Shown: positions 39,307 through 48,261, counted from the first letter of the stretch. The stretch is 64,000 nucleotides of DNA from DASQFQ01 sp963805525 (GCA_963805525.1 CAWDUT010000006.1:1550001-1614000); one strand, 5' to 3'. Numbers and translations: made by a program. The notes: generated from the sequence alone by a model not told the origin.

Positions 39307-40299
39307 TTGTCCGGGCTCCTCGACCTGCTGCGACCCCCGCCGCACCGCGGGCCGCTGATCGCGGCAGGCGCGGTGCTGGTCACGCTCGGGATCGCGCTCG
39401 AGGAGGTCCGGCTCGACCTCAAGCTCCCGACCGGCGTCCACCTGGTGATCCTCGCGGTGGCGTCGGGCGTGATCTACGCGCTCGGCGTCCAGGTCGTGCA
39501 GGAAGGGCGGCCGTACGCGTTCCAGTCCGTGCTGCTGGTGTGCGGGCTGCTGCTGCTGTTCCCGGCGCTGCTCACGCTCTCCGACGTTCTCGGCGCCGAC
39601 TTCGACGAGTTCCCGGCCGGCGCGATCGTGTGGACGTCGCTGCTGTACGCGGGCGCGGCGCTCTACCCGGCGGTCGCGCGCGGCTCGTCGATCTGCGCGC
39701 TGATCGGCGCGCTCGCGCTGGGCCTCGCGGCGATGGCGTTCGCCAACTGGGTGTTCGGCGCCAACTCGCCGGAGACGTACCGCTGGCTGCTCGCGCTGGC
39801 GGCGATCGCCTACGTGATCGTGTCGCTGGCGCTGCGCGGGGCGGCGCCGCGCCACTCCGAGCAGATGGTCAACGCCGCCGGGCTGGCGGTGTTCATCCTG
39901 GGCCTGACCGCGATCGTGCCGGTGCTCACTGCCTTCCTGTTCCCGTTCGGGGCCGCGGCGGCCGGGCCGCTGCCCAACGGCTGGGAGCTGGTCGTGTTCG
40001 CCGCCGGCTGTGGGCTCGTCGCCTATGGCGCGGTCGACCGCGCGCCCGGCCCGGCCTACCTGGGGGTCGCGAACCTCGCCGTCTTCCTCGTCTCCGCCGG
40101 CATCAGCGACGAGGACACGCTGCTCTACTGGCCGGCCCTGATCCTCGCCCTCGGGCTCGGCACGATGTTCGCCGGCCTGCGCCCGCGCGAGCCGCTCCCG
40201 CCCGAGCCCAGCGCCTACACGACCGGCGACGTCCCGCTCGCCTCGCGCACCGAGGACGAGCCGGTCCTGCGCGTGCGCGATGATTCGCCACCGTCATGA
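39307..40299 (+). CDS. Multi-pass membrane protein, function unknown
   Basis: The 330-residue product has about ten hydrophobic segments between residues 15 and 300 (for example LIAAGAVLVTLGIAL, SVLLVCGLLLLFPALLTL, WLLALAAIAYVIVSLAL) and a polar C-terminal tail. No transporter motif is visible. The TTG start at 39307 is eight bases after a TAGCCT box (39293-39298), which supports a leaderless transcript. The stop overlaps the ATG of the acyl-CoA carboxylase gene (ATGA). Confidence 0.7.
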   Translation: MSGLLDLLRPPPHRGPLIAAGAVLVTLGIALEEVRLDLKLPTGVHLVILAVASGVIYALGVQVVQEGRPYAFQSVLLVCGLLLLFPALLTLSDVLGADFDEFPAGAIVWTSLLYAGAALYPAVARGSSICALIGALALGLAAMAFANWVFGANSPETYRWLLALAAIAYVIVSLALRGAAPRHSEQMVNAAGLAVFILGLTAIVPVLTAFLFPFGAAAAGPLPNGWELVVFAAGCGLVAYGAVDRAPGPAYLGVANLAVFLVSAGISDEDTLLYWPALILALGLGTMFAGLRPREPLPPEPSAYTTGDVPLASRTEDEPVLRVRDDSPPS

Positions 40300-41816
40300 C
40301 CGACGCCAAGCACGTCAGCGACGCCTTCGACCGCGCCTACGCCGGTGGTCCCGGGCGCCATCACGAGAAGTCCAAGGAGCAGGGCAAACTGCCGGTGCGG
40401 GAGCGGGTCGAGCGCCTGCTCGACGAGGGCTCGTTCACCGAGGACGCGCTGCTCGCCAACTGGGAGGCCGACGGCCTCGGCGCCGACGGCGTCGTCACCG
40501 GCATGGGCACGATCGGCGGCCGCACGGTCGCGCTGATGGCCAACGACCCGACCGTCAAGGCCGGCTCGTGGGGCCCGAAGACGGTCGAGAAGATCCTCCG
40601 CATCCAGGAGGCGGCGCTCAGCCACCGCGTGCCGATGGTCTACCTCGTCGACTCCGCCGGCGCGCGCATCACCGACCAGGTCCAGATGTTCCCCGGCCGC
40701 CGCCACGCCGGCCGGATCTTCTTCAACGAGGTCCGGCTCTCCGGCGCGGTGCCGCAGATCTGCGTGCTGTTCGGCCCGAGCGCGGCCGGCGGCGCCTACA
40801 TCCCGGCGTTCTGCGACGTCGTGATCATGCGCGACGGCAACGCCTCGATGTACCTCGGCTCGCCGCGGATGGCGGAGATGGTGATCGGCGAGAAGGTCTC
40901 GCTGGAGGAGATGGGCGGGGCGAAGATGCACACGGGCACGTCCGGCTGCGGGCACTTCCTCGTCAAGTCCGATGAGGAGGGCATCGACCTCGCCAAGCGC
41001 TACCTCTCCTACTTCCCGACCAACTGCGACGACGAGCCGCCGATGGCCGCGCCGGCCGAGCCCGCCGCGGAGCCGCCGCAGATCCCGCTCGACGAGAACA
41101 AGCCGTGGGACATGCGCGAGCTGCTCGACGCGCTGGTCGACGAGGACTCGTTCCTCGAGGTCCACAAGCGCTGGGCGAAGGAGCTGATCGTCGGCTACGC
41201 GCGGCTCGAGGGGCGCGTGGTCGGGATCGTCGCCAACCAGCCGAAATTCAAGGGCGGCGTGCTGTTCGTGGACTCCGCCGACAAGGCGGCGCGCTTCATC
41301 TGGACCTGCGACGCGTTCGGCATCCCGCTGCTGTTCCTCGCCGACGTGCCGGGCTTCATGATCGGCACCGCGGTCGAGAAGCAGGGGATCATCCGGCACG
41401 GCGCCAAGATGATCTCGGCGGTCAGCGAGGCCACGGTGCCGAAGCTGTCGGTGATCGTGCGCAAGGCCTACGGCGCCGGCCTCTACGCGATGGCGGGCCC
41501 GGCCTTCGACCCCGACGCGACGCTCGCGCTGCCGACCGCGAAGATCGCGGTCATGGGGCCGAGCGCGGCGGTCAACGCGGTCTTCTACAACCAGCTGCAG
41601 GCGATCGAGGACGAGGACGAGCGGGCGAAGAAGCGCGCCGAGCTGATGGAGACCTACGCCGAGGGCGTCGACCTCCTGCACCTCGCGTCGGAGATGGTGA
41701 TCGACGCCGTGATCCAGCCCGAGGACCTACGGGCCGAGCTCGTGCGGCGGTTCGCGCGCTACGCGGGCAAGCACCGCGAGTGGCCGTCGAAGCGCCACGG
41801 CGTCACGCCGGTCTAG
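40296..41816 (+). CDS. Acyl-CoA carboxylase, carboxyltransferase (beta) subunit
   Basis: The 506-residue product has the two crotonase-like halves of the carboxyltransferase: the N-terminal half with YLVDSAGARITDQ, GPSAAGGAYIPAFCD and MYLGSP, and the C-terminal half with FIWTCDAFGIPLLFLADVPGFMIG, RHGAKMISAVSEATVPK and VRKAYGAGLYAM. It moves a carboxyl group from biotin to an acyl-CoA such as propionyl-, acetyl- or methylcrotonyl-CoA. No biotin-carboxylase gene lies next to it in this window. The exact substrate is not clear; the nearby leucine and ethylmalonyl pathways make methylcrotonyl- or propionyl-CoA likely. Confidence 0.88.
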   Translation: MTDAKHVSDAFDRAYAGGPGRHHEKSKEQGKLPVRERVERLLDEGSFTEDALLANWEADGLGADGVVTGMGTIGGRTVALMANDPTVKAGSWGPKTVEKILRIQEAALSHRVPMVYLVDSAGARITDQVQMFPGRRHAGRIFFNEVRLSGAVPQICVLFGPSAAGGAYIPAFCDVVIMRDGNASMYLGSPRMAEMVIGEKVSLEEMGGAKMHTGTSGCGHFLVKSDEEGIDLAKRYLSYFPTNCDDEPPMAAPAEPAAEPPQIPLDENKPWDMRELLDALVDEDSFLEVHKRWAKELIVGYARLEGRVVGIVANQPKFKGGVLFVDSADKAARFIWTCDAFGIPLLFLADVPGFMIGTAVEKQGIIRHGAKMISAVSEATVPKLSVIVRKAYGAGLYAMAGPAFDPDATLALPTAKIAVMGPSAAVNAVFYNQLQAIEDEDERAKKRAELMETYAEGVDLLHLASEMVIDAVIQPEDLRAELVRRFARYAGKHREWPSKRHGVTPV

Positions 41817-42163
41817 GTAAACAAAGGCGCCAGGTCGATGAAGACGCGGTAGTCGACGATGCCGCCGTCGCCCTCGCGGTAGATCGTCACCACCGGGACG
41901 GTGACCTTGTCGCCGTCCGTCTTCGTGTAGGTCACGTCCGCCTCCGCGACGGTGCCGTCATCGGACTCCCAGCGCCGCAGTCCGGAATGCGACACACCGT
42001 CGACGCCCTCGCAGAAGCCGGCCCACACGTCGTAGACGGCGTCGCGGCCGTGGACCTCGTCGGCGTTGCCGAAGCGCATGGTCACGTCCTCCGCCAGATG
42101 CTGGGTGAAGCGCTGGGGCTCCAGCGAGTCGATATCTGAGAACAGCTGTGATCGGTCGGCCAT
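41813..42163 (-). CDS. SnoaL-like (NTF2-fold) protein
   Basis: The 116-residue product has the NTF2 pattern: FSDIDSLEPQRFTQHLAEDVTMRFGNADEVHGRDAVYDVWAGFCEGVDGVSHSGLRRWE and a C-terminal strand pair (VTIYREGDGGIVDYRVFIDLAPLF). The catalytic role is unknown. The ATG at 42163 is chosen from its -10 box (eight bases upstream); in-frame codons further up lie across the divergent promoter. The stop overlaps the end of the carboxylase gene by four bases. Confidence 0.75.
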   Translation of the reverse strand: MADRSQLFSDIDSLEPQRFTQHLAEDVTMRFGNADEVHGRDAVYDVWAGFCEGVDGVSHSGLRRWESDDGTVAEADVTYTKTDGDKVTVPVVTIYREGDGGIVDYRVFIDLAPLFT

Positions 42164-42171
42164 GGTGGTTG

Positions 42172-42179
42172 TGTATACA
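42172..42179. promoter_or_regulatory. Palindromic -10 box TGTATACA shared by divergent genes
   Basis: TGTATACA is its own reverse complement. Read rightward, TATACA (42174-42179) is six bases from the ATG at 42186; read leftward, TATACA (42177-42172) is eight bases from the ATG at 42163. One 8-bp site therefore seems to serve two leaderless promoters that cannot be open at the same time. Confidence 0.55.
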
Positions 42180-42185
42180 AGAACC

Positions 42186-43161
42186 ATGTTCGAGCCAGGC
42201 ATGATCCGCGGCACCCACCATCTGACGTTCTGCGTCGGCCCCGCGCAGGAGGACTACGACTTCCACGTCCGCCTGCTGGGCCTCCGCAGCATCAAGAAGA
42301 CCGTCCTCTTCGACGGCGAGATCCCGATCTACCACCTCTACTACGGGAACCGGATCGGCAACCTGTCGACGATCCTCACGAGCTTCCCGTACCGCCAGGC
42401 GGGCTGGATGGGCCGGCGCGGCACCAACCAGCTGCGCACGATCAACGTCGCGGTGCCCGCCGACTCGCTCGGCTACTGGGCCGACCGGCTGCGCGGCGGG
42501 GGCATCGAGGTCGAGGAGGCCGAGCGCCTCGGCACCCAGCGGCTCGACTTCGCCCATCCCTGCGGCATCCCGTACTCGATCGTGGGCGAGAGCCGGGAGC
42601 GACGACCGCGAGCCGTGGGACGGCAGCGACGTCCCGCTCGAGCACGCGATCCGCGGCGCCTACGGGACCACCACCTCGGTGCGCGAGCCCGAGCCGATGG
42701 ACGACTTCCTCCGCCGCGCGTTCGGCGCCGAGCACGTCGCCTCCGAGGGCCCGCACCACCAGTACCGGATCGGCACCGACGAGGGCGGCGGCCGCCAGAT
42801 CGAGCTCGTCGAGGAGCCCGACCTCCCGCAGGGGACGTGGTCGTTCGGCGAGGGCACGATCCACCACCACGCGTTCGACGTCGACACGCCCGAGGCGCAG
42901 GCCGCGGTCAAGGACTGGATCGTCGGCCTCGGCTACACCGACGTCTCGGACGTCAAGGACCGCGGCTACTTCCACTCCGTGTACCTGCGCACGCCGGGCG
43001 GCGCGCTGTTCGAGCTCGCCTCCAACACGGAGCAGGGCTTCTTCATCGACGAGCCCGAGGAGGAGCTCGGCACGCACATGTGCATCCCGCCGCACTGGGA
43101 GGACCGGCGCAGCGAGATCGACCAGCTCGAGCCACTCGACACCCTCGAGAAGGTCGTCTGA
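42186..43161 (+). pseudogene. Ring-cleaving dioxygenase/glyoxalase (VOC) gene with a frameshift
   Basis: The first part (42186 to about 42595) encodes MIRGTHHLTFCVGPAQEDYD, a VOC first module with the metal-binding His and a second strand set. The remainder of the same protein (DDREPWDGSDVPLEHAIRGA, then FFIDEPEEELG) is in a frame one base away, starting near 42600 and ending at 43161. The two halves together form a two-module VOC protein of about 325 residues, close to the family of bacterial ring-cleaving dioxygenases. A one-base change near 42590-42603 explains it. It may be a true mutation or a sequencing error; the downstream part alone could start at 42679. Confidence 0.7.
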
Positions 43162-43778
43162 ACCCGCACCTCGCGGCACCGCCGGTGGTCGTCGGCCGCG
43201 CCCTCGCGAGGGCGCGGCGCGTCGCCGTCCTCGTGCACGGCCGCGCGCAGGACCCGACGTACATGCTCGAGAACCTCGTGCTGCCGATCGATGATCCCGA
43301 CGTCGCCTACGTCCTGCCGGCCGCGTCGGGCGGCTCGTGGTATCCCGGCCGCTACTACGACCCGCGGATCGTCAACGAGCCGTCGCTCGGGCACGCGCTG
43401 GAGGCCGCCGAGGCGGCGATCGCCGCGGTGCTCGACGCCGGCGTGCCGCCGCAGCGGATCGTCATCGCCGGCTTCTCGCAGGGCGGGTGCGTCGTCGCCG
43501 ACGCGGTCGCGCGGAACCCACGCCCGTACGCCGGCGTGGCGGTGCTGACCGGGGCGCTCATCGGGGCCGAGGACGATGTGACGAAGCCGGCCCCGCTCGA
43601 GGGGCTGCCGGTGTTCATGGAGTCGAGCCGCTCCGACGAGTGGGTGGCGCTCGAGCACGTGGAGGCGACGGCTCGTGCGCTGGAGGCGGCGGGCGCGCGC
43701 GTCGAGCTGCAGGTGTCGGACGACCGCGAGCACCGCATCCGCGACGCGGCGGTGGCGGGCGTGCGAGCGCTGCTCTAG
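43158..43778 (+). CDS. Phospholipase/carboxylesterase-family hydrolase
   Basis: The 206-residue product is an alpha/beta hydrolase with AVLVHGRAQDP (oxyanion region), GFSQGGCVVAD (the GxSxG nucleophile), SRSDEWV (acid) and DREHRIRD (His). This is the YpfH/carboxylesterase-2 type. A CTG at 43158 overlaps the TGA of the upstream gene (CTGA) and gives the family N terminus NPHL, with GAAGG-like GAGAAGG just upstream; the alternative is GTG 43185. It shares a transcript with the VOC gene and may act on its ring-opening products. The substrate is unknown. Confidence 0.75.
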   Translation: MNPHLAAPPVVVGRALARARRVAVLVHGRAQDPTYMLENLVLPIDDPDVAYVLPAASGGSWYPGRYYDPRIVNEPSLGHALEAAEAAIAAVLDAGVPPQRIVIAGFSQGGCVVADAVARNPRPYAGVAVLTGALIGAEDDVTKPAPLEGLPVFMESSRSDEWVALEHVEATARALEAAGARVELQVSDDREHRIRDAAVAGVRALL

Positions 43779-43894
43779 CCGCGGGTGATCAGGCTGGCGC
43801 GCACGAGGTCGCGCTGGCGCTGATGCTCGTCGCAGCCCTTCTTGAGGGCGGCGGCGATGAGCTCGGCGGGGCGGGGGAGGGGCGTGGAGGCCAT
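43775..43894 (-). CDS. Very small protein, uncertain
   Basis: A 39-residue frame starts at the ATG 43894 (ASTPLPRPAELIAAALKKG, then CDEHQRQRDLVRASLITRG). It is helical with one Cys and has GGAGG-free surroundings; an in-frame ATG at 43969 would lengthen it to 64 residues. It overlaps the end of the convergent hydrolase gene by four bases, which is typical of real genes in this genome, but the length gives little support. The rest of the gap up to 43987 holds nothing I can recognise. Confidence 0.3.
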   Translation of the reverse strand: MASTPLPRPAELIAAALKKGCDEHQRQRDLVRASLITRG

Positions 43895-43987
43895 ATGCGC
43901 ATCTTCGGCTGTGGCGACGCCTCTGCCCATGGGAGTGGACGCGAGTTCTAGTAGGTGCCTCCGCGACACCCGTGGTGCGGCTGGCCC

Positions 43988-44344
43988 TCAGCGGACGGGC
44001 GGGTACTCCATGAACTCGACGAGGTGGCCGCCGGGGGTGTGGACGAAGGCGCGGGCGGCTCCCCACGCGCGCCGGTGCTCCTCGGGTGCGAAGCCGGCGT
44101 TGCGGAGGCGGTCGAAGGTCGCCTGCCACTCCTCGGCCACGACCGCGACGTGCCCGCCCCGCGGCACGACCGGCTCCTCGGTGAAGAGGAAGTGGATCTG
44201 CGTGCCGCCGCGCTGCACCCAGACCGCGATCTCGTTGATCGGCGGCGGCGGCTCGACGCGCTCGAAGCCGAGCAGCGCCCAGAACTCGAGCTCCGCCGGC
44301 ACGCCGGCCTCGGGCAGCTCGACGGAGACGTGCTGGAGGCTCAT
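43988..44344 (-). CDS. VOC-family (glyoxalase-like) protein
   Basis: The 118-residue product is a single VOC module: MSLQHVSVELPEAGVPAELEFW, IAVWVQRGGTQIHFLF, GHVAVVAEEWQATFDRLRNAG and the ending FVHTPGGHLVEFMEYPP with the metal-ligand Glu. It probably dimerises to form a metal site; the substrate is unknown. Its ATG overlaps the stop of the ferritin-like gene (ATGA), so it is the second gene of that pair. Confidence 0.8.
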   Translation of the reverse strand: MSLQHVSVELPEAGVPAELEFWALLGFERVEPPPPINEIAVWVQRGGTQIHFLFTEEPVVPRGGHVAVVAEEWQATFDRLRNAGFAPEEHRRAWGAARAFVHTPGGHLVEFMEYPPVR

Positions 44345-44784
44345 GGCTGCCGCCGCGCCCGCCGCAGCCAGTCGATCTGGTTCTGCTTGCGCATGATGAT
44401 GTGCTCCATCAGGTGCTCCAGCGCCTCGGAGGCGGCCTCCTGGCCGGAGTGGGGGATCACCGCGTGGAGCGCCTCGGTGACCTCGTCCTCGGTCTCGATC
44501 AGGCGGTCGAGGGTTTCCGCCGGGTCGGGCGTCCAGCTCAGCTCGCCGATCTTCGTCGTCGGGTCGCCGCCCAGCGCGGTGATCTTCTCGACCAGCAACC
44601 GCGTGTCCTCGTGCTCGTGCTGCGCGAACTCCCACAGCCGGCCGCTCACGCCCTGGACCTCGAGCCCGAACATGGAGCCCGACGCCTGTGTGAACTGGAG
44701 CAGCGAACGCAGCTGCAGCTCGAGCGCCACGTTTAGCTGCTCGAGCACCTTCTCGGTGTCCATGGGCTCCGGTTCGTCCGCCAT
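44341..44784 (-). CDS. Ferritin-like four-helix-bundle protein
   Basis: The 147-residue product is almost entirely helical. Segments LNVALELQLRSLLQFTQASGSM, FAQHEHEDTRLLVEKITALGGDPT and LEHLMEHIIMRKQNQIDWL resemble the helices of bacterioferritin/DUF892-type proteins, and EHEDTRLLVEKI and EHLMEH carry E-x-x-H-like metal ligands. The usual first Glu is replaced in part (ELQLRSLL). A metal-binding, perhaps iron-storage or stress role is possible. It is transcribed with the VOC gene and starts 11 bases downstream of the peptidase gene. Confidence 0.65.
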   Translation of the reverse strand: MADEPEPMDTEKVLEQLNVALELQLRSLLQFTQASGSMFGLEVQGVSGRLWEFAQHEHEDTRLLVEKITALGGDPTTKIGELSWTPDPAETLDRLIETEDEVTEALHAVIPHSGQEAASEALEHLMEHIIMRKQNQIDWLRRARRQP

Positions 44785-44795
44785 GCGGCGGCAGG

Positions 44796-46235
44796 CTAGC
44801 TGCCGTGCTCGGCGCCGTGCGTTGCCGCGCGACCGCGCGCGGGGGCCGGCGCCGCGGGCGGCCGGAACGGCCGCGCCACGACGAGCTCGAAGTGCATCGA
44901 GTCCTGGCTCGCGCCGCCCCAGACGTAGCCGCCCTCGAAGCCGTGGCGCGCCATCGCCAGCGCGAAGTCGGCGCCCCAGCGCTCGCCGCCGGTGCCGGGC
45001 GTGAACCAGCCGCGCTCGAAGAGCTGAGCGAGCGAGGGCGCCGACACCGTGTGCGCCGTCGTGGGGCGAGGCGCGGGCGCGGGTCGCGTCTCGGGCTCAC
45101 CGCGCCGGCGGCGGGGAGCGCGCGGTGCGGCCGGGCGGCTGGCGCTGCCGAACAGGAACTGCGGGTTCGCCAGCTTGCCGCGCAGGGAGGCCAGCAGCCG
45201 GCTGCGCGCCGGGGTCACGCCGGCGGCGGTCTCCGCGGCGCCGATCGCGGTGAAGAACGGCGCGAGCAGCGGCGCCACCTGCGCGAGCACCGCCGCGCGG
45301 TCCGCGGGCGCGGCCTCGAAGTAGCGCGTGCGCAGCTCGAGGAACTGGGCGCGGGCGTCGGCGCCGAGGATGGTCTGGAACGACGCCGACGCCGCGGTGA
45401 TGCGCGTGAGCTCCGAGCTGATCCCGGTGACCACGGCGGTCGCGCCGGCGTCGCGCGCGGTTGGATCCGTGACCGCGGCGGTGCGGTCGCCCATGCGGCG
45501 GATCGCGTCCCGCCGGGGCGAGTAGTCGAGGATCCGGGCGTTGGCCGGGCCGCCGGTCATGAGCTCGATCAGCAGCGACATCTCGTCGCTGGCCATCTGC
45601 GGCATGCCGTACGCGTCATAGTCGAGCGCGTACCCGAGCGTGTGCATCGACATCGGGCTCGGGTGCGCGCCGCGGAAGTCGCCGCGGAACGCGAAGGCGG
45701 TCGACGTCGACGGCATCGCCGCGCCGAGCTCGGCGGCCACGGCCTCGAGGCGTTCCTTGACGTCGTGGTGGACCTGCGGATGACCGGGTACCGACGCGGG
45801 CTCGATCGCCGAGAAGTGCGCGATCGCGTCCCGGTAGGTGCCGAACCACTCCCGTGCCCAGCGCATGAACTCGCGGCGCCGGCAGTCGGTGGTGAGCCGG
45901 TGCCGGCCGCCGTTGCCCGACTGGACCGCCGCGGGCAGCGTCCGCGTGGCCTCGAGCGCTTCGTCGGCGGAGAGGTCGCCGGGCGCGTCCGGCGCCGTGG
46001 TCTCGGTCAGCACGCACGGCTCGGCGGGCGGCGGCGTGGCCACCGCGGCGCCGCTCCCGGGAACCTGGCGAAGCAGCGCGATCGCTGTCGCGTCGCCCGC
46101 TCGCGCTCGTGTCACCGCCGCGCGGACCACCGCCATCGAACGCGGCGGCGCGGGCGCCGCCGGGCGCTGGGAGCTCCGCTCCGGAGTGGGCGCCTCCGTC
46201 TGCCGGATGTGCACCACGTCATCGTCGTGCGCCAT
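44796..46235 (-). CDS. M15-like metallopeptidase with long insertion
   Basis: The 479-residue product has no signal peptide and an acidic N terminus. It contains SMHTLGYALDYD (His198, Asp205), which matches the SxHxxGxAxD zinc motif of M15 peptidases (VanY/L-Ala-D-Glu endopeptidases), and near the C terminus DSMHFEL (His448), which matches the final D-x-x-H-F-E motif. Normally these are about 60 residues apart; here 240 residues, including an Arg/Pro-rich linker (370-400), lie between. The zinc site looks complete. The target could be peptidoglycan, perhaps from a phage- or toxin-like delivery protein; this is a guess. Confidence 0.6.
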   Translation of the reverse strand: MAHDDDVVHIRQTEAPTPERSSQRPAAPAPPRSMAVVRAAVTRARAGDATAIALLRQVPGSGAAVATPPPAEPCVLTETTAPDAPGDLSADEALEATRTLPAAVQSGNGGRHRLTTDCRRREFMRWAREWFGTYRDAIAHFSAIEPASVPGHPQVHHDVKERLEAVAAELGAAMPSTSTAFAFRGDFRGAHPSPMSMHTLGYALDYDAYGMPQMASDEMSLLIELMTGGPANARILDYSPRRDAIRRMGDRTAAVTDPTARDAGATAVVTGISSELTRITAASASFQTILGADARAQFLELRTRYFEAAPADRAAVLAQVAPLLAPFFTAIGAAETAAGVTPARSRLLASLRGKLANPQFLFGSASRPAAPRAPRRRRGEPETRPAPAPRPTTAHTVSAPSLAQLFERGWFTPGTGGERWGADFALAMARHGFEGGYVWGGASQDSMHFELVVARPFRPPAAPAPARGRAATHGAEHGS

Positions 46236-46251
46236 CGCGGCCCGGTCAACG

Positions 46252-46257
46252 TAGTCT
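46252..46257 (+). promoter_or_regulatory. Predicted -10 box (TAGTCT) of the acetoacetyl-CoA synthetase gene
   Basis: TAGTCT lies seven bases before the ATG at 46265 with no Shine-Dalgarno sequence in between, fitting a leaderless promoter in the 29-base gap between divergent genes. Confidence 0.45.
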
Positions 46258-46264
46258 TCTGACG

Positions 46265-48217
46265 ATGGGGACGGACAAGCAGGGGGACCTCCTCTGGGAG
46301 CCTTCAGAGGAGCGGATCGAGCGCGCGACGATGACGCGCTACATGGGCTGGCTCAAGGACGAGCGCGGCTTGGAGTTCGACGGCTACGCCGCGCTGTGGG
46401 AATGGTCGACCGATGACCTCGAGGCGTTCTGGGGCTCGCTGTGGGAGTTCTTCGACGTGCAGTCCTCCTACGACGAGGTGCTGCCCGACCGCTCGATGCC
46501 GGGCGCCAAGTGGTTCAGCGGCGCCGAGCTCTCCTATCCCGAGCACATCTTCCGCGACCGCCCGGGCGACCGCGTGGCGCTCCGCCACGCCTCCGAGCTG
46601 CGCGACCCCGGCGAGTGGACGTGGGACGAGCTGCGCTCCCAGACCGCGCGGGTGCGGGCCGGGCTGCAGAAGATGGGCATCGAGCGCGGCGACCGCGTCG
46701 TCGCCTACATGCCGAACATCCCCGAGACGATGGCCGCGTTCTTCGCGACGGCCTCGCTCGGCGCGGTGTGGTCGAGCTGCTCGCCCGACTTCGGCGCGCG
46801 CTCGGTGGTGGATCGCTTCGCGCAGATCGAGCCGAAGGTGCTCCTGTGCGTCGACGGCTACCGCTACGGCGGCAAGGACCACGACCGCCGCGAGCTGATC
46901 GAGAAGGTCCAGGGCGAGATGCCCTCGCTCGAGCACACGGTCACGCTCGGCTACCTCGACCCGGACAAGAGCGACTGGGACGACGCGTTCCCGGAGACCG
47001 ATCAGGAGCTCGAGTTCGACCGCGTCCCGTTCGAGCACCCGCTGTGGGTCCTCTACTCGTCGGGCACCACCGGCCTGCCCAAGGCGATCGTGCACTCGCA
47101 GGGCGGGATCCTGCTCGAGCACCTCAAAAAGCACCACCTCCACCTCGACGCCCAGGACGGCGACCGCCTCTTCTGGTTCACCACGACGGGCTGGATGATG
47201 TGGAACTTCCTCGCCGGCGCGCTGCTCACCGACGCGTCGATCGTGCTCTACGACGGCAACCCGGGCTCGCCGGACATGGGCGTGCTGTGGGATCTGGCCG
47301 AGACCACCGGCATGACCACGTTCGGCACCAGCGCCGCCTACATCGCGGGCTGCATGAAGGCCGAGATCGAGCCGGGCGACGGCCGCGACCTCTCGAAGCT
47401 GCGCAACGTCGGCTCGACCGGCTCGCCGCTCGCACCCGAGGGCTTCGAGTGGATCTACGAGCACGTCGGTGAGGACACGTGGCTGTTCTCCACCAGCGGC
47501 GGCACCGACATGTGCACGGCGTTCGTCGGCGGCGTGCCGCTGCTGCCGGTCTACCGCGGCGAGCTGCAGGGCCGCGCGCTCGGCGCCAAGGTCGAGGCGT
47601 GGGATGAGGACGGCAACGCCGTGGTCGACGAGGTCGGCGAGCTCGTGATCACCGAGCCGATGCCCTCGATGCCGATCTACTTCTGGGACGACGACGACGG
47701 CGAGAAGCTGCGCGAGTCGTACTTCGAGATGTTCCCCGGCGTCTGGCGCCACGGCGACTGGATCCGCATCACCGAGCGCGGCACCGCGGTGATCTCCGGC
47801 CGCTCGGACTCGACGATCAACCGCGGCGGCATTCGCATGGGCACGGCCGAGATCTACCGCGCGGTGCTGGCGCTCGACGAGATCACGGACGCGCTCGTGG
47901 TCGACATCGCCGAGGGCGACGATGCGTGGATGCCGCTGTTCGTCGTGCTGCGCGACGGCGCAGAGCTGAACGAGGACCTCGAGAAGGCGATCGCCAAGCG
48001 CGTGCGCGAGGACTGCTCGCCGCGGCACGTGCCGAGCGACGTCTACGCGGTCAAGGAGGTTCCGCGCACGCTGTCGGGCAAGGTGCTCGAGGTGCCGGTC
48101 AAGAAGATCCTCACCGGCACCGCGCCGGAGAAGGCCGCCAGCCGCGATTCGCTGCAGAACCCGGAGGCACTCGACTGGTTTGTGGAGCTTGCCGGGGAGC
48201 GCGCAGCGAACCACTGA
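46265..48217 (+). CDS. Acetoacetate-CoA ligase (acetoacetyl-CoA synthetase)
   Basis: The 650-residue product belongs to the acyl-adenylate-forming enzymes: LWVLYSSGTTGLPKAIVHSQGG (P-loop-like motif), STSGGTDMCTAFVGG, VWRHGDWIRITERGTAVISGRSDSTINRGGIRMGTAEIY (hinge and the A8 core) and the lysine segment PRTLSGKVLEVPVKK near the end. The N-terminal ACAS_N-like part and the length match acetoacetyl-CoA synthetase (about 650). It activates acetoacetate with ATP and CoA, which fits the HMG-CoA lyase and enoyl-CoA genes upstream. It ends 57 bases before the hydrogenase operon. Confidence 0.9.
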   Translation: MGTDKQGDLLWEPSEERIERATMTRYMGWLKDERGLEFDGYAALWEWSTDDLEAFWGSLWEFFDVQSSYDEVLPDRSMPGAKWFSGAELSYPEHIFRDRPGDRVALRHASELRDPGEWTWDELRSQTARVRAGLQKMGIERGDRVVAYMPNIPETMAAFFATASLGAVWSSCSPDFGARSVVDRFAQIEPKVLLCVDGYRYGGKDHDRRELIEKVQGEMPSLEHTVTLGYLDPDKSDWDDAFPETDQELEFDRVPFEHPLWVLYSSGTTGLPKAIVHSQGGILLEHLKKHHLHLDAQDGDRLFWFTTTGWMMWNFLAGALLTDASIVLYDGNPGSPDMGVLWDLAETTGMTTFGTSAAYIAGCMKAEIEPGDGRDLSKLRNVGSTGSPLAPEGFEWIYEHVGEDTWLFSTSGGTDMCTAFVGGVPLLPVYRGELQGRALGAKVEAWDEDGNAVVDEVGELVITEPMPSMPIYFWDDDDGEKLRESYFEMFPGVWRHGDWIRITERGTAVISGRSDSTINRGGIRMGTAEIYRAVLALDEITDALVVDIAEGDDAWMPLFVVLRDGAELNEDLEKAIAKRVREDCSPRHVPSDVYAVKEVPRTLSGKVLEVPVKKILTGTAPEKAASRDSLQNPEALDWFVELAGERAANH

Positions 48218-48261
48218 GACAGACCTGTCCAATCGCGCTTGTGCGATTCGGCACCGAGGAG

